Source of the DNA: an uncultured Clostridia bacterium
GTDB lineage: Bacteria > Bacillota > Clostridia > Monoglobales > Monoglobaceae
DNA: 11,360 nucleotides
Assembly (NCBI GenBank): GCA_934454115.1
Contig: CAKSFQ010000039.1
Location: 1 to 11,360 of the forward strand
Direction of reading: 5' to 3'
In this document: positions 6,560 through 11,360 of the stretch, one piece after another
How the letters are laid out: every line of letters starts with the position of its first letter
Numbering within the stretch: position 1 is the stretch's first letter
The notes under the pieces: generated by a model
What the model saw: only the letters and a program-made list of their open reading frames with translations
The model's database searches: none
What the model was told of the DNA's origin: nothing
Position numbers and translations under genes: made by a program

Positions 6560-7474
6560 TTAGGCGCCGCCTGCAGAACCCTCTAAAAACGCAAGAATAT
6601 CGGCGTACACCTGATCTTTTTTGCGCTCCAACAACAGTTCATGCCGCAGCTTTGGATACAGGCGGAGTGTGACATCACGATAGCCGCGCTCTTTCAAAAA
6701 CCGCACCAGGTGTCTTGCCTTCTTTTGGCTCTGCACCACCGGATCCTCGCTCCCTGCCAGAATCAGGATCGGCAGATCCCGATTCTTCATCTGCCACCCT
6801 TTTTTGACATAGGCGCGCTGCATCAGGGCAAAAAGGTGATAGTAGCCGTTGACGCTAAAGTGATAATTGCAGAGCGGATCTTCTAAATATTTGAGCACTT
6901 CGTGCGGATCAGAATTGAGCCAGCCGCCCGGCGTATCATAGCCGCGGTTATACATGCCGTTTGACGCACGGTACAAAAATCTGCTGCAATACCGACCGCC
7001 GTGACGGTCGCTAAGACGCTTTGCCAGGGCAGCCGCAAATCCGGCCGCCGCCCTATAGGTCGGCGGTCCGCACAGGATAACCTTTTGCACCGCATCGTCA
7101 TGCTCTTTGAGGTAGCAGCGCAAGATGAGCGACCCCATGCTATGCCCAAGAATCCAAACCGGAAGATCCAAAAACCGCCTCTTTGCGTAGCACGTCACCT
7201 GATAAAGATCCTCCACGGTATCCATCCAGTCCTCGGTATAAAAGTAGCCGAGATCCTTCGTATCCTTTACGCTGGCGCCATGACCGCGGTGGTCATGGAT
7301 CACACAGGCAAACCCATGCCGATTTAAAAATTCCATAAAAGGAAAGTAGCGCTCCTTATGCTCCATCATGCCGTGCGAAATCTGCACCACGGCGCGCGGC
7401 GTTTCCTTCGGCTCCGACACTGCAAGCTGAAGCAGCAGCCCGTCACGCACCGACTTAAGTTCCGTAAACTCCAT
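6560..7474 (-). CDS. Alpha/beta hydrolase, monoacylglycerol lipase/lysophospholipase-like
   Basis: This 304-residue serine hydrolase of the Hydrolase_4 (PldB/monoglyceride lipase-like) group is predicted to be cytoplasmic, with no signal peptide. The oxyanion-hole segment is HGMMEH (34-39), and HDHRGHGAS (60-68) is the next conserved block. The nucleophile is Ser112 in GHSMGS. The acid is probably Asp244 in AGSEDPV, and the base is His278 in LRHELL. A variable lid at about 138-230 would set the substrate. Likely substrates are monoglycerides, lysophospholipids or other short esters; the sequence alone does not decide. The ATG at 7474 has AAGGA about 9 bases upstream. The gene appears monocistronic and is divergent from the MATE gene across a 200-base gap holding both promoters. 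I see no clear terminator after it. Confidence 0.85.
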   Translation of the reverse strand: MEFTELKSVRDGLLLQLAVSEPKETPRAVVQISHGMMEHKERYFPFMEFLNRHGFACVIHDHRGHGASVKDTKDLGYFYTEDWMDTVEDLYQVTCYAKRRFLDLPVWILGHSMGSLILRCYLKEHDDAVQKVILCGPPTYRAAAGFAAALAKRLSDRHGGRYCSRFLYRASNGMYNRGYDTPGGWLNSDPHEVLKYLEDPLCNYHFSVNGYYHLFALMQRAYVKKGWQMKNRDLPILILAGSEDPVVQSQKKARHLVRFLKERGYRDVTLRLYPKLRHELLLERKKDQVYADILAFLEGSAGGA

Positions 7475-7518
7475 GTTGTTTCATCCTTTCGTCTTTCCGG
7501 TGTGCCTGCTCTCTCCTT

Positions 7519-7546
7519 ATTATACCACAAAAAAATGGCTGTGACA
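7519..7546 (-). promoter_or_regulatory. Candidate promoter of the alpha/beta hydrolase gene
   Basis: On the minus strand a perfect -10 box TATAAT (7524-7519) lies 16 bases after a weak -35 box TGTCAC (7546-7541). The leader is about 40 bases. The bases around this -10 resemble those around the divergent MATE -10: both run TATAATAAG followed by a GGAGAG-like stretch. Confidence 0.55.
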
Positions 7547-7575
7547 TATTTTTTATTTTAATATTTATCAAAGGC

Positions 7576-7603
7576 TTGCAAAAAAAGAAATCTGTGCTAT
7601 AAT
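7576..7603 (+). promoter_or_regulatory. Promoter of the MATE transporter gene
   Basis: A TTGCAA -35 box (7576-7581), a 16-base spacer and a perfect TATAAT -10 box (7598-7603) predict a transcript start near 7610. This is only about 15 bases before the hairpin at 7626-7640. Confidence 0.7.
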
Positions 7604-7625
7604 AAGCGGAGAGTATTCCATTTGC

Positions 7626-7647
7626 GGCGCGTGGTGCGCCTTTTTTT
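7626..7647 (+). terminator. Terminator-like hairpin in the MATE leader (candidate attenuator)
   Basis: GGCGC (7626-7630) and GCGCC (7636-7640) form a short all-GC stem with a 5-base loop, followed directly by seven T residues (7641-7647). This is the form of an intrinsic terminator. It sits between the MATE promoter and the MATE start (7675), so it would stop transcription before the gene unless bypassed. The leader upstream of it is too short for a classical riboswitch. I see no competing anti-terminator arm. Confidence 0.6.
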
Positions 7648-7674
7648 ATCGTTTTGACGGAGGAGGAATTTTCG

Positions 7675-9033
7675 ATGTCAAAAATCAAGCCGGGCGCAAT
7701 CCAAGAGGTGGATATGTGCCACGGGCCTCTGACCCTAAAAATTATTGCCTTTACCATACCGCTCATCATCTCCAGAATGCTGCAGCTTTTATTTAACGCT
7801 GCCGATGTGATTGTGGTCGGCCGCTTTGCCGGCAGCGAGTCACTCGCCGCCGTTGGTTCGACTTCTTCGCTCATCAATCTTCTGGTAAATCTGTTTGTCG
7901 GGCTATCGGTCGGCGCTAATGTGATTCAGGCACGCGCCTTTGGTCTGCAGCATCAAAAGGATATCCGCGAGACTCTGCATACCTCCATGCTGATCAGCAT
8001 TTTCGGCGGTGTGCTCCTGATGCTGATTGGGATTCCGCTCTCCCGGTACGCTTTAGAATGGATGGGCTCGCCGGAGGATGTCATCGACCTGTCAACGCTG
8101 TATCTTCGCATTTACTTTTTGGGTATGCCGGCTATGATGGTCTATAACTTCGGCGCCGCCGTGTTAAACGCCGCCGGCGACACCAAGCATCCGCTCTATT
8201 ACCTTATGGCCGCCGGGGTTGTCAACGTCATCTTAAATTTATTTTTCGTCATTGTGTGCGATCTGGGTGTTGCCGGTGTTGCCATCGCGACCGTACTCTC
8301 TCAGTTTTTATCGACCTTTCTCGTGCTGCGCTGTCTGATACGCAGTGAAGGAAGCATGAAGCTGGAGCGAAAATACCTGAAAATCAGTCGCGATAAGCTG
8401 ACCCGGATCTTAAAAATCGGGCTTCCGGCCGGCGTACAAGGCATGGTGTTTTCCCTGTCTAACATTGTATTGCAATCGGCAATCAATTCCTTCGGTTCCG
8501 CCACCATGGCCGGGAATGCTGCCGCACAGAGCATTGAGGGCTTTATCTATGTCGCGATGTCGTCCTTTCAGCAAGCGGCGCTCACCTTTACCGGCCAGAA
8601 TGCCGGCGCAAAGCAGTGGAAGCGTGTGCGCCATACCTACTTTTTATGCTCCGTCCTGGTTGCGGTCTGCGGCGCAGCGCTCAGCCTGCTTGCCCTTTTG
8701 TTTGGGCGTGAGCTGCTGGGGATTTACACGGATAAGCCGGAAGTTATCGTCCAGGGCTTAATCCGCATGCAGTACATTTGCACTACCTATGCGCTTTGCG
8801 GTCTTATGGACGTTGCGGTCGGCAGTCTGCGCGGACTCGGACACTCCGCCATTCCGATGGTGGTCTCGCTCTGGGGTGCATGTGGTCTGCGGATCTTGTG
8901 GGTTGCCACCGTCTTTCGGGCAGACCACACCTTAAACAACCTCTACATTACCTATCCCATCAGCTGGATTATTACGCTTGCCGCTTTGGTGATCTGCCTT
9001 TTGGTTGTGTGGCGGCGGCAGTGCAGAGATTAG
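7675..9033 (+). CDS. MATE family multidrug/metabolite efflux transporter
   Basis: This 452-residue integral membrane protein has about 12 hydrophobic segments in two MatE halves (~1-225 and ~240-452). It should export cationic drugs or toxic metabolites by proton or sodium antiport. Family features include PLIISRMLQLLFNAADVIVVG (TM1), GLSVGANVIQARAFG (~76-90), VLNAAGDTKHPL (~163-174), and IGLPAGVQGMVFSLSN opening the second half. The frame extends upstream to a TTG at 7654, but the ATG at 7675 is preceded by GGAGGAGG at ideal spacing, which the longer start would place inside the coding region. The substrate cannot be told. The gene is single, with its own promoter, an unusual leader hairpin and a strong terminator after it. 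Confidence 0.9.
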   Translation: MSKIKPGAIQEVDMCHGPLTLKIIAFTIPLIISRMLQLLFNAADVIVVGRFAGSESLAAVGSTSSLINLLVNLFVGLSVGANVIQARAFGLQHQKDIRETLHTSMLISIFGGVLLMLIGIPLSRYALEWMGSPEDVIDLSTLYLRIYFLGMPAMMVYNFGAAVLNAAGDTKHPLYYLMAAGVVNVILNLFFVIVCDLGVAGVAIATVLSQFLSTFLVLRCLIRSEGSMKLERKYLKISRDKLTRILKIGLPAGVQGMVFSLSNIVLQSAINSFGSATMAGNAAAQSIEGFIYVAMSSFQQAALTFTGQNAGAKQWKRVRHTYFLCSVLVAVCGAALSLLALLFGRELLGIYTDKPEVIVQGLIRMQYICTTYALCGLMDVAVGSLRGLGHSAIPMVVSLWGACGLRILWVATVFRADHTLNNLYITYPISWIITLAALVICLLVVWRRQCRD

Positions 9034-9053
9034 CTAAAATACTTCCTTGCAAC

Positions 9054-9086
9054 AAAAAGCGCCGGACAAAATGCCCGGCGCTTTTT
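9054..9086. terminator. Bidirectional terminator between the MATE and GH88 genes
   Basis: AAAAAGCGCCGG (9054-9065) pairs with CCGGCGCTTTTT (9075-9086), a perfect 12-base stem around a 9-base loop with A-tract and T-tract on either side. It lies 20 bases after the MATE stop and 16 bases after the convergent GH88 stop, so it can serve both. Confidence 0.9.
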
Positions 9087-9102
9087 GTCATGATTACGAT
9101 TA

Positions 9103-10215
9103 TTACGGTTCGTACCAGAAAATGTCGTCATTGCCGAGCAGACGGCTGAGCGCCTCCACGAAGAAGTAATCGCCGTAAATCAGACCAACATTGACGTTTT
9201 GATCTGCCGTAAAGTGGCCGGTACCCTCGTTTAAGATGCACTGCTTCTTGTCGTTGTCCAGGTTACTGTAATGCTCTGCCAAGGACTTCAGCATCCGAAC
9301 CGCTGCGGTTTCGTACGCTTCTTTTTCGCACTCCGGCACGTGCTTTGCAATCTCCAAAAGGCCGCAGGCCGTGCAGGACGCTGCCGAGGTATCGCGCGGC
9401 GTATCGGCGGTACGCGCTACGCGGAAATCCCAGTGCGCCACGTAATCCTCCGGGAGGTTTGCCAAAAAGTAGCTTGCCGCCCGTTTTGCGCCGTCCAAAA
9501 ATTCCGGATCCTTGGTGTGCCGATAGCTGAGCGCTAAGCCATAGATCGCCCACGCCGCACCGCGCGACCAAGCAGAATCGGGTGACGCCGCCTGTCCCTG
9601 GATCGACTCGATCAATTCGCCGTTTTCCGGGTCAAAGGACAATACGTGATTCACGGAACCGTCCGACCGCATAAAGTGCTTCAGTACCGTTTTTGCGTGC
9701 GCCACGGCAATGTGGCGGAACCGCGGATTTCCTGTTACCTCGCTGGCCCAGTATAAAAGCGTTAAATTCATGGTACAATCGATAATGGCCCAGCCGTCCT
9801 GTGAATTCCATGCCTGAATAAACTGTCCGGCCAGGTTAAACCGGGACGCCAGATAAGACGCCGCCTTTAAGCAGCGGATCTTGGACGCCTCATTTTGCTT
9901 AAGGCGATATTGTGCGCCGGCAGACGGCATCCATAAAAAGCCTGCGTCATGATCGACATTTACATAAGACTCTAATACCTCATCCATTTTTTCTTCCACT
10001 TCATTGGCGGTCTTTGCAAACTTTTCATCGCCGCTCTGCTGATAAGCGATCCAAAGCATGCCCGGCCAGAACCCGTTTGTCCACCAGGAAGGATGCATCG
10101 AATCGTAAGTATCCTGCTTACATGCATGCGGAAATCCCGCGCCGATCGCCGGCAAAATCTGCTCCATTTTGTTCATTACCTTTTGCATGGTCTCTTTTGC
10201 CCAAGCCTGTTCCAT
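9103..10215 (-). CDS. GH88 unsaturated glucuronyl hydrolase (UGL)
   Basis: This 370-residue cytoplasmic enzyme should hydrate and split the 4,5-unsaturated uronic acid from disaccharides made by polysaccharide lyases acting on glycosaminoglycans or similar polymers. The (alpha/alpha)6-barrel features of GH88 are visible: SWWTNGFWPGMLW (43-55), HDAGF with Asp90, IIDCTMNLTLLYWA with Asp146, SVNH (187-190) and AWSRGAAWAIYGLA (215-228). Asp90 and Asp146 match the two key aspartates of Bacillus UGL (Asp88 and Asp149). The start at 10215 has GGAGGAG 6 bases before it; a longer frame from 10251 has no such site. There is no signal peptide. No lyase, sulfatase or transporter gene adjoins, but the divergent AraC regulator is a likely controller. 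GH105 is an alternative family; the HDAGF and SRGAAW pattern favours GH88. Confidence 0.9.
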   Translation of the reverse strand: MEQAWAKETMQKVMNKMEQILPAIGAGFPHACKQDTYDSMHPSWWTNGFWPGMLWIAYQQSGDEKFAKTANEVEEKMDEVLESYVNVDHDAGFLWMPSAGAQYRLKQNEASKIRCLKAASYLASRFNLAGQFIQAWNSQDGWAIIDCTMNLTLLYWASEVTGNPRFRHIAVAHAKTVLKHFMRSDGSVNHVLSFDPENGELIESIQGQAASPDSAWSRGAAWAIYGLALSYRHTKDPEFLDGAKRAASYFLANLPEDYVAHWDFRVARTADTPRDTSAASCTACGLLEIAKHVPECEKEAYETAAVRMLKSLAEHYSNLDNDKKQCILNEGTGHFTADQNVNVGLIYGDYFFVEALSRLLGNDDIFWYEP

Positions 10216-10233
10216 GATAATCTCCTCCGTTTT

Positions 10234-10255
10234 TAGAATTTCTGCTTTCATTCTA
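10234..10255. promoter_or_regulatory. Inverted repeat in the GH88-araC intergenic region
   Basis: TAGAAT (10234-10239) is repeated in inverted form as ATTCTA (10250-10255) with a 10-base gap. One arm coincides with the GH88 -10 box. It could be a regulator site, though six-base arms are short enough to arise by chance. Confidence 0.3.
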
Positions 10256-10278
10256 GCAGGGCTTTACATTTTCGTCCA
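10250..10278 (-). promoter_or_regulatory. Candidate promoter of the GH88 gene
   Basis: On the minus strand TGGACG (10278-10273) and TAGAAT (10255-10250) are separated by 17 bases. The -10 matches consensus at five of six bases but the -35 at only four, fitting a promoter that needs an activator. It overlaps the regulator's promoter on the other strand. Confidence 0.5.
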
Positions 10279-10291
10279 TATAGGATATAAT
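10263..10291 (+). promoter_or_regulatory. Promoter of the AraC regulator gene
   Basis: TTTACA (10263-10268) and a perfect TATAAT (10286-10291) are separated by 17 bases, giving a leader of about 30 bases. The -35 box lies within the GH88 promoter, so the two polymerases would compete for the same DNA. Confidence 0.7.
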
Positions 10292-10330
10292 GAATTTATA
10301 ATATCTTATGATGAAATTGGCGGTGGTATC

Positions 10331-11173
10331 ATGCATACAAACGAGATGGAGATTGACGATTTATATGTAATCCCGTCCTATGTACACAATCGCAGAGCGA
10401 CGGCGCAGTGGCAGCTATCCGACAGGACGCTGCCCTCGCACAACCTGGTCTATCTCTATGGCGGCAAGGGGATTTTCACCTGGGACGGCGAAGTGCAGTC
10501 GGTCAAAGCCGGGGATTTGGTATACTTTCCGGAAGGCTGCCACCGATCCATGCAAACGGATCCGATGGAGCCTTTAATGTTTTACACGGTGAATTTTCAG
10601 GCAGCGCAGCCGCTTTATGTTGAGGAGTCCTGGAGTATCCGACCCGTTTCGTTTCCCTTTCCGCTTATAAAATCCATTGATGATACCGCGCTGCATCAAC
10701 GGTTTATGACCCTGTTCGAACGGCTGCATCAAAACTTTTTGACCGGAAAAAACCGGCAAAAGGCAAAGCTGCGCGAAACCTTGCTTGAAATTCTGTCGCT
10801 TGCGGCATTTGCCGGTGATGAAAACCGCGTCAGTTACAGCAGCCGCCGCAAGGCGCAGCAGGCCGCGCAATATATGGCGGCGCACTATCGTGAAAAGCTG
10901 ACGCTTTCCTCTCTCTCGGCGGCGGTTGGGCTCAGTCCATCCCATTTTTCCGCCATTTTTCGCGCCGCAACGGGATATTCGCCCATTGACTACCTGATTT
11001 CGCTGCGTATTTTCCAGGCAAAGCAGCTGCTCCGCGACGGATACTCCGTCACCAAGGTCGCAGAGGCCGTTGGATTTTCAGACATCTATTATTTCAGCAA
11101 TACCTTTAAGCGGGTGGAGGGCATTGCCCCCGGTCACTACCGCAACGCACTCAAACAGGAGGAAAAGAATTAA
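10331..11173 (+). CDS. AraC family transcriptional regulator with cupin sensor domain
   Basis: This 280-residue regulator has an N-terminal cupin-like ligand-binding domain (~10-100) containing GGKGIFTWDGEVQSVKAGDL (44-63) and FPEGCH. A C-terminal AraC DNA-binding domain (~172-275) has both helix-turn-helix units: LSSLSAAVGLSPSHFSAIFR (192-211) and SVTKVAEAVGFSDIYYFSNT (239-258). It ends in the usual GIAPGHYR. It is divergent from the GH88 gene across 115 bases with overlapping promoters, so it most likely senses an uronic-acid sugar and controls that gene and itself. The ligand is inference. The ATG at 10331 has only a weak GGTGG site. An ATG at 10346 is possible, and a longer frame reaching 10169 is unlikely because it would run into the GH88 gene and pass through the promoter. 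Confidence 0.9.
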   Translation: MHTNEMEIDDLYVIPSYVHNRRATAQWQLSDRTLPSHNLVYLYGGKGIFTWDGEVQSVKAGDLVYFPEGCHRSMQTDPMEPLMFYTVNFQAAQPLYVEESWSIRPVSFPFPLIKSIDDTALHQRFMTLFERLHQNFLTGKNRQKAKLRETLLEILSLAAFAGDENRVSYSSRRKAQQAAQYMAAHYREKLTLSSLSAAVGLSPSHFSAIFRAATGYSPIDYLISLRIFQAKQLLRDGYSVTKVAEAVGFSDIYYFSNTFKRVEGIAPGHYRNALKQEEKN

Positions 11174-11183
11174 CCGAAAGATA

Positions 11184-11213
11184 CCGAAATTCTGCCTTTT
11201 CAGGCGGGTTCGG
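11184..11213 (+). other. Weak stem-loop after the AraC gene
   Basis: CCGAA (11184-11188) can pair with TTCGG (11209-11213), with an inner GCC/GGC pair. TTCGG can alternatively pair with CCGAA at 11243-11247. There is no T-tract after either form, so I do not call it an intrinsic terminator. Otherwise 11174-11260 shows nothing clear. Confidence 0.3.
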
Positions 11214-11267
11214 ATTGCTCCCTTTTGGCAGCCGTACGAAAGCCGAACACAATATAGTTTGACAAAA

Positions 11268-11285
11268 TACAATTTATAAATTGTA
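11268..11285. promoter_or_regulatory. 18-base perfect AT-rich palindrome, operator-like
   Basis: TACAATTTATAAATTGTA is a perfect 18-base palindrome. A consensus TTGACA (11259-11264) ends 3 bases before it, but no good -10 box stands at the right distance (the bases 17 further on are TGTACC). It may be a repressor site for a gene beyond the window, or part of a protein-binding site in the intergenic region. No partner site occurs elsewhere in the window. Confidence 0.45.
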
Positions 11286-11313
11286 CCGAATCATACAAAA
11301 AAGGCCGCGCCGA

Positions 11314-11360
11314 AGCCGCCACCGGATAAGGAAACATTGGTTTTGAAGCCGTATTTTAAG
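11314..11360 (+). repeat. 47-base repeat, copy 2 (runs off the window)
   Basis: It is identical over all 47 bases to 1488-1534 and in the same orientation. The match continues to the last base, so the repeat probably extends further. AAGGCC at 11301-11306 corresponds to the outer tip of the left inverted arm at 1475-1480. This copy lies 140 bases after the AraC stop. Confidence 0.95.

Noticed and set aside
7604..7674. Known riboswitch (guanidine/mini-ykkC type) in the MATE leader
   Set aside because: Only a single short hairpin is present, its loop is GTGGT rather than the ACGR loops of mini-ykkC, and there is no room for an aptamer.
10169..10330. Longer N-terminus for the AraC regulator
   Set aside because: It would overlap the 5' end of the GH88 gene and translate through the regulator's own promoter at 10263-10291.
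1..11360. CRISPR arrays, tRNA, rRNA or a defence island
   Set aside because: I saw no regularly spaced repeats, no cloverleaf with a TTCRA-type arm, and no Cas, restriction or toxin-antitoxin families.

Overview
The window looks like part of a chromosome from a gut-type Clostridia (Bacillota) bacterium, probably near Oscillospiraceae/Ruminococcaceae. The grounds are mid GC content, strong GGAGG-type ribosome binding sites, TTGACA/TATAAT promoters, and protein families typical of that group: an SPP1-type holin beside a CHAP endolysin, a GcnA-type GH20 enzyme, a GH88 hydrolase and a DinF/NorM-type MATE transporter. The genus is an inference; no rRNA or other marker gene is present.

Left end (1-1470): a rightward phage lysis cassette. 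After the tail end of an unidentified reading frame come a small membrane-anchored coiled-coil protein, an SPP1-family holin and a CHAP endolysin. The three are joined by 4-base ATGA overlaps. This looks like the right-hand end of a prophage or a phage-tail-like particle locus. No integrase or structural gene is in view.

Junction (1471-1793): a non-coding block of about 300 bases with imperfect inverted 39-base ends and a bidirectional terminator. A 47-base piece of its left end recurs, without a mismatch, as the last 47 bases of the window (11314-11360). This looks like a small dispersed MITE- or REP-like repeat family.

Copper block (1794-4360, leftward): a copA P1B-type ATPase followed after 16 bases by a copZ-type chaperone, behind a near-consensus promoter with a palindrome at the transcription start. 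No dedicated copper regulator gene is present.

Sugar and accessory genes (4362-9086): a GcnA-like GH20 N-acetylhexosaminidase (leftward) faces a truncated AraC-family remnant that keeps only the last ~75 residues. Next come a leftward monoglyceride-lipase-like alpha/beta hydrolase and a divergent MATE efflux gene, whose very short leader contains a terminator-like hairpin.

Right end (9103-11360): a GH88 unsaturated glucuronyl hydrolase is divergent from a complete AraC/cupin regulator, with overlapping promoters in a 115-base gap. This is a compact regulator-target pair for uronic acid disaccharides. The rest holds an 18-base perfect palindrome and the second copy of the 47-base repeat.

Most genes are well-known families. 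The least explained parts are the repeat family, the attenuator-like MATE leader, the AraC remnant under the GH20 promoter, and the reading frame that stays open past a TGA at the left edge. I saw no convincing new multi-gene system.
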